Part shown: one piece after another, positions 16,335 to 25,830 of the stretch
How positions within the stretch are numbered: the stretch's first letter is position 1
Layout of the letters: each line of letters starts with the position of its first letter
From: Lishizhenia sp965656535
GTDB taxonomy: Bacteria; Bacteroidota; Bacteroidia; Flavobacteriales_D; Crocinitomicaceae
Direction: 5' to 3'
Length of the DNA: 64,000 nucleotides
NCBI GenBank assembly: GCA_965656535.1
Contig: CBFHKX010000003.1
Location: forward strand, 310,001-374,000
Position numbers and translations under genes: made by a program
The notes under the pieces: model-generated
What the model was told of the DNA's origin: nothing
Seen by the model: the letters and a program-made list of their open reading frames with translations, nothing else
Database searches by the model: none

Positions 16335-16557
16335 AAAACTCTTTCTCAGAAATTGTAGTGTACAAAGGGTTGCTTTCATCTAATAGCTCGGATACTTTCA
16401 AAATTTCAAAATACTGCTGTGCTTTAAACGTATAGCTTACATATTTTTTGCCTACAACTTGAATTTCTTCAAAGTTTCTGTCATCAGTAATTTTAAAGAA
16501 AGACTTGTCGTTAAACAACTTTCTATATTGCGGAAAGTCTGTATTTTTGATGTTCAT
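16306..16557 (-). CDS. Small uncharacterised protein (83 aa)
   Basis: Not recognised. The preferred start is the ATG at 16557 (MNIKNTDFPQYRK); a longer frame begins with GTG at 16590 and would run into the divergent TPR gene. The sequence is charged and soluble, with mixed strand and helix (FKITDDRNFEEIQVVGKKYVSY). Its 3' end overlaps the end of the esterase gene by 29 bases, and only 17 bases separate it from the TPR gene start. Amino acid composition looks like real coding sequence, but this is a weak call. Confidence 0.5.
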   Translation of the reverse strand: MNIKNTDFPQYRKLFNDKSFFKITDDRNFEEIQVVGKKYVSYTFKAQQYFEILKVSELLDESNPLYTTISEKEFFNVAQQSSL

Positions 16558-16574
16558 AATAACGAATTTACTCA

Positions 16575-17195
16575 ATGTTCTTAAACGCACACCAAGAAAG
16601 AGCTCAAAAGTTACTTGATGAAAACAAGTTAACAGAATCGCTGAATGAATTTAATTTAGCCTTAAAATTAAATCCTAATAGTGCTGAAATTTATAATCAA
16701 CGCGCTGTTGTCTACATTCATTTAAAAAAACAGCATCTAAGTCTATCAGACTTTAATAAAGCTATTGAATTAGACCCAGATTATGCTTACAGATATGCCT
16801 CAAGAGCTTATGCTAGAGATTTCTTTGGAGATATTAACGGTGCTATTGAGGATTACTACAAGGCTGTAGAGCTAGACCCTACTGATGCTGTAGCAAATAA
16901 TAACCTTGGAATACTTTTGGAAAAAAAAGGGTACCAAGAAAAAGCTCAAAATCATTATAAAAAAGCAGATCAAATCGCGAAAATAGAAGAACAGTTTAAT
17001 CAAACGATGATAGAAAAAGAAGGTGTAGCGCTTTATGAAGAAAATACATCATCTCCAAAAGGTGAAACAATACAACCAAAAAAAATTGATAGTATAAAGT
17101 CTACCCAACCTATTTCTTTGAAAGACATTGTTACAAAAAAATCGATATTTAAAGAGTTTGTTCAATTTATATCTAATGGCTTTAAACTAAAATAA
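16575..17195 (+). CDS. TPR protein (206 aa)
   Basis: The protein has three to four tetratricopeptide repeats at about residues 5-135 (for example YNQRAVVYIHLKKQHLSLSDFNKAIELDP style units). A low-complexity tail of about 70 residues follows. There is no signal peptide, so a cytoplasmic protein-protein adaptor is likely. It is one base upstream of the endonuclease III gene (stop at 17195, ATG at 17197), so the two are co-transcribed. No functional link between them is known to me. Confidence 0.8.
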   Translation: MFLNAHQERAQKLLDENKLTESLNEFNLALKLNPNSAEIYNQRAVVYIHLKKQHLSLSDFNKAIELDPDYAYRYASRAYARDFFGDINGAIEDYYKAVELDPTDAVANNNLGILLEKKGYQEKAQNHYKKADQIAKIEEQFNQTMIEKEGVALYEENTSSPKGETIQPKKIDSIKSTQPISLKDIVTKKSIFKEFVQFISNGFKLK

Positions 17196-17196
17196 A

Positions 17197-17841
17197 ATGA
17201 TTAGAAAAGAGAAAGCGGTTTATATAATGGATGAATTAGAAAAGTTATATCCTGAAACTCCTGTTCCACTAGACCATACAGACCCATACACTTTGCTAAT
17301 TGCGGTGTTACTCTCTGCTCAATGCACAGATGAAAGAGTAAATAAAATAACACCTGGATTGTTTGCAAAAGCAAATAACCCATGGGATATGGTAAAATTA
17401 GAGGTTGAAGAAATAAGACAAATTATTCGTCCATGCGGATTATCTCCTAAAAAATCGAAAGCTATTTACGAACTGTCGCACATATTATTGGAAAAGTACA
17501 ACGGAGAAGTTCCAGCCGACATAGATTTACTTGAAGAGTTGCCTGGAGTTGGACACAAAACAGCAAGTGTAGTTGTTGCACAATCTTTTGGAATTCCTGC
17601 TTTCCCAGTAGATACACACATTCACAGACTTCTTTATAGATGGGGACTCACAAATGGTAAAAACGTAGTACAAACTGAAAAAGATGCAAAAAAAGTGTTT
17701 CCAAAAGAAAAATGGAATAAACTACACTTACAAATCATTTTTTATGGTAGAGAATATTCTCCTGCTCGATCACCGCGTTTAGACAAAGACTATATTACAG
17801 TTAATATTGGTCGAAAAAGTTGTCTTAAAGACTACAAGTAA
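17197..17841 (+). CDS. nth: Endonuclease III lacking the [4Fe-4S] cluster cysteines
   Basis: A DNA glycosylase/AP lyase for oxidised pyrimidines in base excision repair, 214 residues. The helix-hairpin-helix LPGVGHKTA with catalytic K121 and the essential D139 in FPVDTHIHR are intact. The C-terminal region, which in most members holds C-x6-C-x2-C-x5-C, instead reads GREYSPARSPRLDKDY with Ser188 in the place of the first cysteine, and only one cysteine (C209) remains. No frameshift explains this. The enzyme is probably active without a cluster, as in some cluster-free relatives. It is co-transcribed with the TPR gene. Confidence 0.88.
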   Translation: MIRKEKAVYIMDELEKLYPETPVPLDHTDPYTLLIAVLLSAQCTDERVNKITPGLFAKANNPWDMVKLEVEEIRQIIRPCGLSPKKSKAIYELSHILLEKYNGEVPADIDLLEELPGVGHKTASVVVAQSFGIPAFPVDTHIHRLLYRWGLTNGKNVVQTEKDAKKVFPKEKWNKLHLQIIFYGREYSPARSPRLDKDYITVNIGRKSCLKDYK

Positions 17842-17908
17842 TAAATGTTATTTTTGACATTAAGAAAACACGACTGTTTAATTATCAAATCTCTGTATCC
17901 TATTATTT

Positions 17909-18421
17909 TCAATATGCTAACCGTTTATTAGAATCAAAAAAGCTCAATCTTTCAAAGCTAAAATTTCTACTTTTTTCATTCATAATTTCTTCAAGATAAA
18001 AATGCTCCGGAAAATCTGCTTTCCAACGATTATAAAAGCACGTTGATAAACTCAATGCATTCTCTAATCTCCTGATTTCAATTAATCCATGAGGTAAAAA
18101 TGTAAACCTGAAATTTTGAAAACAATAGTATTTCTTGTTCCGAAATGATATTATACGATCAAAAGTATTGATATCAAAACCGTAATGAAAAAGTAAATCT
18201 TTATGAAGTTTTATTGATTTAGAGTTTTTGCCAAAAATACCCAAAAGAATAATTAAGTTTCTTGATTGGACAGGTCCTTCCAAACTGATAGCTTGAATAG
18301 CTTTTTTACTATCTCTATGGTGTTTATTTTTACAAGCATCAGAACAGAACCTTTTATCTATTCTACCGTGTAACGTTTTAGCACAACTAGTGCAATTAAG
18401 TTGTTTTCTAGACTTATACAT
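17909..18421 (-). CDS. Uncharacterised protein with N-terminal zinc-ribbon-like motif
   Basis: The protein has 170 residues. The N-terminus holds CTSC (C10, C13) and CSDAC (C26, C30), a likely zinc-binding finger. The rest is soluble, rich in aromatic and basic residues (FDRIISFRNKKYYCFQNFRF) and matches no family that I know. Zinc ribbons of this type often precede DNA- or RNA-binding regions, so a nucleic-acid role is possible but unproven. It stands alone between nth and the NhaC gene. Confidence 0.6.
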   Translation of the reverse strand: MYKSRKQLNCTSCAKTLHGRIDKRFCSDACKNKHHRDSKKAIQAISLEGPVQSRNLIILLGIFGKNSKSIKLHKDLLFHYGFDINTFDRIISFRNKKYYCFQNFRFTFLPHGLIEIRRLENALSLSTCFYNRWKADFPEHFYLEEIMNEKSRNFSFERLSFFDSNKRLAY

Positions 18422-18567
18422 ATCTAAAGGTTTAGTTTATAGTTACTTAAATATAGGCAAAAAATATTAACTCAACTCACCCACTTTTTTATTAGGATAA
18501 AAACAATGAAGAAACCTAAATTTAAAGGCTATTTTATTAACTTTCCGTTCCATCAATTTTTATAACA

Positions 18568-20499
18568 ATGAAAAAACTCCTTTTATTCATTCTTACATTT
18601 CTAAGTTTAACAGCTCAGGCCAACGTAAAAATTACTTTTCCTGAAGTAATGTTGAAAAATGAAAAAATGGAGTTTATCGTTCACAGTGAGAACGCTCTAG
18701 AATCTATTAAAATCAATACCAAAACCGTTTTTTTGCAAAAAAAAGACAATTACTTTGTCGGAAAAATTGCTTTAAAAAATTCCACAATCAACGTTAAAAG
18801 TGATGTAAGTTTTAACCGACCAATTGTTATACCTGGATGGCTAAGCTTATTACCTCCTTTGCTTGCAATTATTCTAGCTCTTTTAATAAAAGAGGTTTTA
18901 GCTTCTCTTTTCATAGGAATCTTTATAGGAGCTGCAGTTGTAGGATTTTATACAAATAGCTTTTTAGGAATATTTACTGCATTCTTTACAGTCTTAGATC
19001 ATTACATTTTAAATGCAATGGCAGACAAATCGCATCTTTCTGTTATACTTTTCTCACTTTTAATTGGATCTATTGTAGCAGTTATTTCTAAAAATGGAGG
19101 AATGCAAGGTGTTGTAAATAGAATTATAAAGTTTGCAACTACACGTAAATCTGGAATGCTTACGACTTATTTTTTAGGAATAGCTATTTTCTTTGACGAT
19201 TATGCAAATACACTAGTTGTGGGGAATACCATGCGATCTGTAACTGATAAACTTAAAATTTCTAGAGAGAAATTAGCCTACATAGTAGATTCTACAGCAG
19301 CACCAATAGCAGCTATTGCTTTTATAACAACATGGATTGGTGCAGAGTTAACCTATATTTCTGACGGAGTTGCTAAAATTGAAGCAGCAGGTGGAGTAAT
19401 TAACGAAAGTGCCTACTCTATCTTTGTTAGCTCCTTAGGATACTCCTTCTACCCTATTTTCACGTTATTCTTTATGTTCTTTTTATTGTATAAACAAAAG
19501 GATTTCGGACCAATGTTGAAGTACGAAAAAGAAGCCATTGAAAATGGTGTTAACGGCGGAGAAGATAATGATGAATCTACCGTAGATTTAAAAGAATTTG
19601 ATCCTGTAAACGAAGAAAAAACATACGCTTATAATGCAATTCTACCGATATTAACCGTAGTTCTTGGAACAATTGTAGGTTTGGTTTATACTGGTTTAGA
19701 CACATCTCTTTCTGCAATTTTAGGTATAAGTCCTAATTACAACGGTGGAGCTTGGGCAGGTTTGGAAATTTTAGATGCAAATGCTACTGGTTTCTTTAGA
19801 AAATTAGGAATTATTATTGGAAATGCAGATTCTTACGCTGCTCTTCTTTGGTCTTCAATGACTGGTTTATTAGTAGCTATTTTACTCACAATAAGTCAAA
19901 AGATTATGGGATTAAGAGATACAATGGAATCTGTAATGATGGGTATTAAAACCATGATGCCAGCCGTAGCTATTTTAATTTTAGCTTGGTCTTTAGCTGG
20001 AGTAACCGAAGATCTACACACAGCCGAATTTTTACAAGGCTTTTTCAAGGGAGATTTTCAGAGCGTTTGGTTAATTCCAGCTCTTACTTTTGTTCTTTCC
20101 GCATTTATAGCTTTTTCAACAGGATCTTCATGGAGTACAATGGCACTAATGTATCCCTTAGTTATTCCTTTAGCTTGGGCTGTAGCTTCTGGCAACTCAG
20201 GTTATAACGAAACCGCAATTCTTTACAATGTAATTGCATCCGTTCTTGCTGGTTCTGTGCTAGGAGATCATTGCTCACCTATATCAGACACAACTATCTT
20301 GAGTTCTTTAGCAAGTTCTTGTAACCATATAACCCACGTTAAATCTCAAATGCCTTATGCGCTCACCGTTGGTTCAATTGCACTCTTCATTGGAATTATT
20401 CCAGGTGCTCTTGGGGTTAGCTCTTACATTACCATTCCTGTGGGAATTATAGTGCTGTATTTAATCGTTCATTTTTTTGGTAAGTCGGCACAAACTTAA
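18568..20499 (+). CDS. NhaC-type Na+/H+ antiporter
   Basis: The protein has 643 residues. A signal peptide and a short soluble domain (about 1-85) come before ten or more membrane segments, which is an extension compared with plain NhaC. Diagnostic stretches are FFDDYANTLVVGNTMR, STAAPIAAIAFITTWIGAE, STGSSWSTMALMYPL and GDHCSPISDTTILSSL, all conserved in the NhaC antiporter superfamily. It is expected to expel Na+ in exchange for H+ (or to exchange an organic anion) at the inner membrane, which fits a marine or salt-exposed host. No partner gene is adjacent. Confidence 0.85.
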   Translation: MKKLLLFILTFLSLTAQANVKITFPEVMLKNEKMEFIVHSENALESIKINTKTVFLQKKDNYFVGKIALKNSTINVKSDVSFNRPIVIPGWLSLLPPLLAIILALLIKEVLASLFIGIFIGAAVVGFYTNSFLGIFTAFFTVLDHYILNAMADKSHLSVILFSLLIGSIVAVISKNGGMQGVVNRIIKFATTRKSGMLTTYFLGIAIFFDDYANTLVVGNTMRSVTDKLKISREKLAYIVDSTAAPIAAIAFITTWIGAELTYISDGVAKIEAAGGVINESAYSIFVSSLGYSFYPIFTLFFMFFLLYKQKDFGPMLKYEKEAIENGVNGGEDNDESTVDLKEFDPVNEEKTYAYNAILPILTVVLGTIVGLVYTGLDTSLSAILGISPNYNGGAWAGLEILDANATGFFRKLGIIIGNADSYAALLWSSMTGLLVAILLTISQKIMGLRDTMESVMMGIKTMMPAVAILILAWSLAGVTEDLHTAEFLQGFFKGDFQSVWLIPALTFVLSAFIAFSTGSSWSTMALMYPLVIPLAWAVASGNSGYNETAILYNVIASVLAGSVLGDHCSPISDTTILSSLASSCNHITHVKSQMPYALTVGSIALFIGIIPGALGVSSYITIPVGIIVLYLIVHFFGKSAQT

Positions 20500-20675
20500 C
20501 CCAAAACTGCTGTAGTCTAAAAATAAAAAAAACGGTTTAGCATTCGTAAACATTGAGTTTCTCAGTTTTAAACAGTTGATATAACAAAGGTTTACGTTAA
20601 CTATTTGAAAGCTGTATTTTTTTTTAGATTTATTTAACATTCAAACGACCTTTCGTTAATAAATTAAAGCAACAG

Positions 20676-20709
20676 TTCTTACGAGGTTACAAATTAAAAT
20701 CTATTTTTG
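20676..20709 (+). promoter_or_regulatory. Putative promoter of the E1 gene, -7 box TATTTTTG
   Basis: The box at 20702-20709 is an exact TAnnTTTG; the -33 region holds only TTCTT (20676-20680). The ATG at 20730 is about 17 bases after the expected start point. Confidence 0.4.
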
Positions 20710-20729
20710 TTACGAGTCAATTCAAAACT

Positions 20730-22730
20730 ATGGCATCAATAAAAAAACAGCACATACAATACGATAGAAAAGAGTTTTCTGACGAAGAATTAAAGGATAT
20801 TTATAAAGCCATTAAGAAACCTAGACTAATTGAAGAAAAAATGCTTATTCTGCTTAGGCAGGGTAAAATTTCTAAATGGTTTTCGGGTTGGGGACAAGAA
20901 GGTATTTCTGTTGGAGCAGCATATGCCATGAATAACGAAGAGTTTATTTTACCTATGCACAGAAACCTTGGTATTTTTACTACTAGAGGTATTCCCTTAA
21001 ATAGACTATTTGCTCAATTTCAAGGAAAAATGAGCGGATTCACAAAAGGAAGAGATCGATCCTTCCATTTTGGAGCAAAAGAGTATAACTTAGTAGGTAT
21101 GATCTCACACCTTGGTCCGCAATTAGGTGTAGCAGACGGAATTGCTTTAGCAAATAAATTAAAGAAAGAAGAGAAAGCTACTTTAGTATTCACTGGAGAC
21201 GGAGGAGCCTCAGAAGGAGACTTTCACGAAGCTTTAAATGTAGCTGCTGTTTGGGATTTACCCGTTATTTTTACTGTTGAAAACAACTGTTGGGGACTCT
21301 CGACACCTAGTAATGAACAGTTCAAATGTAAACAGTTTATAGATAAAGGAATCGGATACGGAATGGACGCCTACCAAGTAGATGGAAACAACGTGCTCGA
21401 AGTTATTTCTACAATAAGAAAAATTGCTAATTCTATACGCAAAAAACCAAGACCATTTTTGTTAGAATGTATGACCTTTAGAATGAGAGGGCATGAAGAA
21501 GCTTCTGGCACAAAATATTATCCAGATGGTATACAAGACGAGTGGGAAAAGAAAGATCCAGTAACGAACTTCGAATTGTTCTTAACCAAAGAAGGTATAA
21601 TTACTGAGGAGTTTATTAAAGCATACACTAAAGAAATAAAGCAAGAAATTCAAGATGGCTTAGATACAGCTTCTGCTGAAGAAAGAATAAAACCAAATAC
21701 GGAAAAAGAACTAGAAGATCTTTACGCACCTCATAAGCAACAAGTAATAGCTCCAGTTTCTAATACAACATCTGAAAAAAGACTAATTGATGCCGTTTCT
21801 GATGGTTTGCGTCAGTCTATGCAACGTTTTCCAGAGACTGTAATTATGGGACAAGACATTGCCGAATACGGTGGTGTTTTTAAGATTACAGAAGGTTTTT
21901 TAGAAGAATTTGGTAAAGACAGAGTAAGAAATACACCCATTTGCGAATCTGCCATTGTTGGTGCTGGTTTAGGTTTATCTATTGCCGGTATGAAAGCAAT
22001 TGTAGAAATGCAATTTGCAGATTTTGTTACCTGCGGTTTTAATCAAATTGTAAATAACTTGGCTAAGATGCACTGGCGTTGGGGACAAAATGCAGATGTT
22101 GTTGTGCGTATGCCAACTGGTGCTGGTGTTGCAGCCGGACCATTCCACTCTCAAAGTAATGAAGCTTGGTTTTTTCATACACCAGGTTTGAAAATAGTTT
22201 ACCCGGCGTTTCCTGGAGATGCGAAAGGTTTGCTTGCTGCTGCAATTGAAGATCCAAATCCTGTTTTAGTCTTTGAGCATAAGTTTTTATACAGAAGTTT
22301 AAAAGAAGAAGTACACGATGATTATTACACAACTGAAATCGGTAAAGCTAACTTAATTACCGAAGGAAACGAGATTAGTATTGTTACCTACGGTATGGGA
22401 GTGCATTGGGCAATGGAAATTGTTGAAGAATCTGGTGTCAACGCAGATATTATAGATTTAAGAACACTGGCACCATTAGATACCGAGACGATTTATTCCT
22501 CAATTCGAAAAACAAACAAATGTATTGTCCTACATGAAGATTGTCTAACCGGTGGTATTGGTGCAGAAATTGTTTCGCTTGTAAACGAAAACTGTTTCAA
22601 CTATCTAGATGCTCCTGTTAAACGTATTGGTTCATTAGATACTCCAGTTCCTTTTGACGCAGAGCTCGAGCAAAACTTCTTACCTAAAGAAAGGTTTAAA
22701 AAAGCATTAATCGAATTGTTAGATTATTAA
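20730..22730 (+). CDS. 2-oxoacid dehydrogenase E1, fused alpha and beta subunits
   Basis: The protein has 666 residues. The N-terminal half (about 10-330) is the E1 alpha subunit with the thiamine-diphosphate motif starting GDGGASEGDFHEAL and ending VENN (about 157-190). The C-terminal half (about 350-666) is the transketolase-like E1 beta subunit (VIMGQDIAEYGGVF, PTGAGVAAGPFHSQS). Fused forms are common in Bacteroidota and are usually assigned to the branched-chain 2-oxoacid dehydrogenase or a pyruvate-type complex. E2 and E3 are not in this window. The fusion keeps the alpha:beta ratio fixed. The precise substrate cannot be told from sequence. Confidence 0.9.
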   Translation: MASIKKQHIQYDRKEFSDEELKDIYKAIKKPRLIEEKMLILLRQGKISKWFSGWGQEGISVGAAYAMNNEEFILPMHRNLGIFTTRGIPLNRLFAQFQGKMSGFTKGRDRSFHFGAKEYNLVGMISHLGPQLGVADGIALANKLKKEEKATLVFTGDGGASEGDFHEALNVAAVWDLPVIFTVENNCWGLSTPSNEQFKCKQFIDKGIGYGMDAYQVDGNNVLEVISTIRKIANSIRKKPRPFLLECMTFRMRGHEEASGTKYYPDGIQDEWEKKDPVTNFELFLTKEGIITEEFIKAYTKEIKQEIQDGLDTASAEERIKPNTEKELEDLYAPHKQQVIAPVSNTTSEKRLIDAVSDGLRQSMQRFPETVIMGQDIAEYGGVFKITEGFLEEFGKDRVRNTPICESAIVGAGLGLSIAGMKAIVEMQFADFVTCGFNQIVNNLAKMHWRWGQNADVVVRMPTGAGVAAGPFHSQSNEAWFFHTPGLKIVYPAFPGDAKGLLAAAIEDPNPVLVFEHKFLYRSLKEEVHDDYYTTEIGKANLITEGNEISIVTYGMGVHWAMEIVEESGVNADIIDLRTLAPLDTETIYSSIRKTNKCIVLHEDCLTGGIGAEIVSLVNENCFNYLDAPVKRIGSLDTPVPFDAELEQNFLPKERFKKALIELLDY

Positions 22731-22765
22731 AACTAGATACTTTATTAGCGATTAAAAGTTAAAAG

Positions 22766-22796
22766 TTGTGATAATTTCAATTATATGTTATTTTTA
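22766..22796 (+). promoter_or_regulatory. Promoter TTG-N20-TATTTTTA of the ACT-domain gene
   Basis: TTG at 22766-22768 and TATTTTTA at 22789-22796 (7 of 8), about 30 bases before the ATG at 22829. Confidence 0.45.
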
Positions 22797-22828
22797 CAAC
22801 ATCTTAAATTTTACTATTACGGCACGTT

Positions 22829-23497
22829 ATGTTAACTATTGGAAAAATCACAGAACAAATTATAAATCGCTCTCCTTTCCTTCGAGAGTCATTAACGGAG
22901 GACTTAATTAATGTTTCTGCATTAGCTAGAAAAATTAAGCCTGAAATTGAAGACAATCTTAAGAAAGAAGTCAAAGAAGGTGCGATAATTATGGCTATTA
23001 AGCGCATGTCTCCCGGTTATTACCACAAAATTGACCTAAAAATAAAAAATTTTATGGGTAGCCTAGGAGATTTTCTCGTAAGAAGCGATTTAGAAGATTT
23101 TACTTTCGAAAATTCTGAAACACTAACAGAAAAACAGTCCGAAATGATGCGCGTTCTATCAAAGCGCAGAGATACTTTTTATACCGTTTGTAGTGGTGTA
23201 AGCGAAACCACTATTATTACAAGTAGCTCTATTTCTGCTGAGGTACGAACTGTATTTGCCCGAGAAAAAATGCTGAGTCATTCTCCTAATTTAGCGAGTG
23301 TGACTGTTAAGTTACCCACTATCAATACCGAAATTAGTGGTATCTATTATTACATCCTTAAACATTTAGCTTGGGAAGGGATTAATTTAGTTGAAATTGT
23401 TTCTACAACAAATGAATTTACAGTAGTTGTTCATTCTGATGATATTGATAATACGTTTTCTGTATTAATGCAACTTAAAAAATTAGGAAAAGAATAA
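22829..23497 (+). CDS. ACT-domain protein related to the regulatory part of aspartate kinases
   Basis: The protein has 222 residues. The N-terminal half is helical (about 1-80) with no recognised domain. The C-terminal part (about 145-222) reads SVTVKLPTINTEISGIYYYI and NEFTVVVHSDDIDNTFSVL, which is the ACT fold as found at the end of aspartate kinases. There is no kinase domain, so it is not an aspartate kinase even though such genes are often named that way. It probably binds a small ligand such as an amino acid and regulates a partner. The first half shows no helix-turn-helix that I can identify. Confidence 0.65.
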   Translation: MLTIGKITEQIINRSPFLRESLTEDLINVSALARKIKPEIEDNLKKEVKEGAIIMAIKRMSPGYYHKIDLKIKNFMGSLGDFLVRSDLEDFTFENSETLTEKQSEMMRVLSKRRDTFYTVCSGVSETTIITSSSISAEVRTVFAREKMLSHSPNLASVTVKLPTINTEISGIYYYILKHLAWEGINLVEIVSTTNEFTVVVHSDDIDNTFSVLMQLKKLGKE

Positions 23498-23533
23498 AAC
23501 TTTTTATACTCAAAAGGTGTAACATTTACGCGT

Positions 23534-23568
23534 AAATAGCGTTCTAAATATTTGTTGGAACGCTATTT
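23534..23568 (+). other. Stem-loop between the ACT gene and the PorE-like gene
   Basis: AAATAGCGTTC and GAACGCTATTT pair perfectly over 11 bp around a 13-base loop. No T-run follows, so it may be a rho-assisted terminator of the ACT gene or a structure in the leader of the next gene. An in-frame ATG at 23552 lies in its loop, which argues for the later start at 23594. Confidence 0.5.
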
Positions 23569-23593
23569 GCATTTCATCATAAAACGCTACGAA

Positions 23594-25639
23594 ATGAAAA
23601 TTCTTTATTCTATTATTCTATCTTTTTTGCTACTTACCACTAGCCTATTGCATGCGCAAGAAGAGGATGAATCTTGCTTAGCTCCTAACAAAAAAGCACA
23701 AAAAGCACTGGATAAAGCAAAATCTGGCTCTGGTGATATTATGGAGATATCTAAGTTATTAACAGAAGCAATAGCTTTAGATGAAGAAAATGCTACGCCT
23801 TACTTCGAATTTGGATTGTTTGCCTACGAGTCTGGCAGCAATTATTACAGAACAGATAATACGCCGTCTAGAGGAGATAGAAGTTTTGCAAAATCTGAAG
23901 AAATGTTAAAAAAGGCACTCGATTATTGTCCAGACATTCATGCTGATGCTTTTTATTTCTTAGGTGTTATAAACCTCACACAGAAAAATAAGAAAGAAGC
24001 TTTGGTGTGGTTTGAAAAGTTTAAAGGTTTTGAGCATGAAGATAACACTAGATATCCAAATGATTATGATTCAAAGTTGAAAACAGTCAATAACGCTTTG
24101 AAAGAGATAAAAACTGAAGTTAATTTATTAGAAAAGGAGGTTCCATTTAATCCTTCTATTGTACAAAACGTATCCAGTACTAACGATGAGTACTTTCCAA
24201 TGATTTCTCCAGACAATGAGCTTATTTTTTACACTAGAAAATTGGACAGAAGAAATTTAGGAGATCTGCGCTCAAACATTAAAGAAGAATTTACAAAATC
24301 GGAAAGAAAAGATATTTACAGCTTATTTGATAATGGCAAACCTGTTGAAGCTCCTTTTAACAATGGATCTATGGATGGATATGGAGCTGCTACATTATCT
24401 GTAGATAACAAAGAGATGATTGTAACAGGTTGTAAATATATAGAAGTACAAGGTCAGAAATATAAAAATTGTGACCTCTACTCTACCACCTACGAAAGAG
24501 ATGAGAATGGTAAGATTAGATGGACAGCCTTACAAAATTTAGGATCTCAAATCAATACGCAAGATGGATGGGAATCACAGCCCACTTTATCAGCTAACGG
24601 AAACACGCTTTATTTTACGGCTATCCGACCAACAACTGCTATGGACGATATTTTTATTTCTCAGAGAAATGAAGACGGTACCTGGGGAGCTGCAGAACCT
24701 TTTATTGAAATCAATACACCCGGAAAAGATAAAAGTCCGTTTTTACACCAAGATTCAGAAACTTTATATTTTGTTTCTAGTGTTTCTGAGCAACGAAAAG
24801 GAATTGGAGGTACAGATATATTCTATACCCGAAAAAAAGAGGACGGATCTTGGGATGAGCCAATTAATATAGGATACCCAATAAATACGCAAGATGACGA
24901 AATTGGAATTTTTGTTTCTACAAACGGAACTGAAGCTTACTACTCATCCAGACAAGGTGGAAAATGGAATATCTACTCATTTGAACTTTATCCAGAAGCC
25001 AGACCAAAAGCAGTTTTTATCGCAAAAGGTAGCTTAGAAAATGAGAGTGGAGAACCAATTACAGATGCAACGATTGAAGTAAGCTACGCAAATAAAGCTG
25101 AATCAGAAACTATTCGAGTAAACGGAAATGATGGCAAGTATGCAGTTGTTGTAAAAGCAGATGAACCACAAGACGTTATGCTAACAGTGAAAAAAGAAGG
25201 GCATGCGTTTGATTCACAAATAATAGTAAAAGAAACCGTTGCAGAGAATAAAACAGTACGAAATTCTGATTTAGCCGTACGCAAAATTGAAGTGGGCAAA
25301 CCGTATACAATAAACGATATCTTGTACAATACTGCGTCTGCAGACTTATCGAAAAGGAGTCAATTTGTTCTTAAACAATTCGCCAAATTTCTTAGCGATA
25401 ACCCATCCATAAGAATAACTATTCAAGGACATACAGATGATGAAGGAGACAATGCTCGCAACTTAAGGTTGTCACAAGAAAGAGCCGATGGTGTAAAAGC
25501 ATACCTTGTGGATTTAGGTGTAAATAAGGGAAGAATGATAGCGAAAGGTTTTGGAGAAACACAACCCAAAGTGCCGAATACAACTGAAAATAATAAAGCC
25601 AGAAACAGAAGAACTGATTTTGTGATTGAACAACTTTAA
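23594..25639 (+). CDS. PorE-like outer-membrane protein: TPR, PD40 propeller, carboxypeptidase-regulatory and OmpA domains
   Basis: From the ATG at 23594 (MKILYSIILSFLLLTTSLLHAQ, signal peptide) the protein has 681 residues. The ORF could begin at 23552, but the extra 14 residues would precede the signal peptide. Domain order is TPR (about 35-150), WD40-like PD40 repeats (about 185-460, with units such as YFPMISPDNELIFYT), a CarboxypepD_reg-like domain (about 480-560), and a C-terminal OmpA peptidoglycan-binding domain (TIQGHTDDEGDNARNLRLSQERA). This is the arrangement known for PorE, a T9SS-associated peptidoglycan-binding protein. Several paralogues exist per genome, so a true PorE role is not proven. 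Confidence 0.8.
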   Translation: MKILYSIILSFLLLTTSLLHAQEEDESCLAPNKKAQKALDKAKSGSGDIMEISKLLTEAIALDEENATPYFEFGLFAYESGSNYYRTDNTPSRGDRSFAKSEEMLKKALDYCPDIHADAFYFLGVINLTQKNKKEALVWFEKFKGFEHEDNTRYPNDYDSKLKTVNNALKEIKTEVNLLEKEVPFNPSIVQNVSSTNDEYFPMISPDNELIFYTRKLDRRNLGDLRSNIKEEFTKSERKDIYSLFDNGKPVEAPFNNGSMDGYGAATLSVDNKEMIVTGCKYIEVQGQKYKNCDLYSTTYERDENGKIRWTALQNLGSQINTQDGWESQPTLSANGNTLYFTAIRPTTAMDDIFISQRNEDGTWGAAEPFIEINTPGKDKSPFLHQDSETLYFVSSVSEQRKGIGGTDIFYTRKKEDGSWDEPINIGYPINTQDDEIGIFVSTNGTEAYYSSRQGGKWNIYSFELYPEARPKAVFIAKGSLENESGEPITDATIEVSYANKAESETIRVNGNDGKYAVVVKADEPQDVMLTVKKEGHAFDSQIIVKETVAENKTVRNSDLAVRKIEVGKPYTINDILYNTASADLSKRSQFVLKQFAKFLSDNPSIRITIQGHTDDEGDNARNLRLSQERADGVKAYLVDLGVNKGRMIAKGFGETQPKVPNTTENNKARNRRTDFVIEQL

Positions 25640-25830
25640 CGAAATAAAAAGTTATCAATGATAAGTTTACAAAGTTTTCCGTAGCTTTTCCAACTTAGTT
25701 GATTTGAATAATTTTATTACTCGTCAGTAAAAAGACCATTTCCTTATACATGCAACACAACTATGTGATGATTAGATTCGTTATAACTAAGTAATTAATT
25801 TAATTTCATAAAATTTTAGTTCTTATTAAT

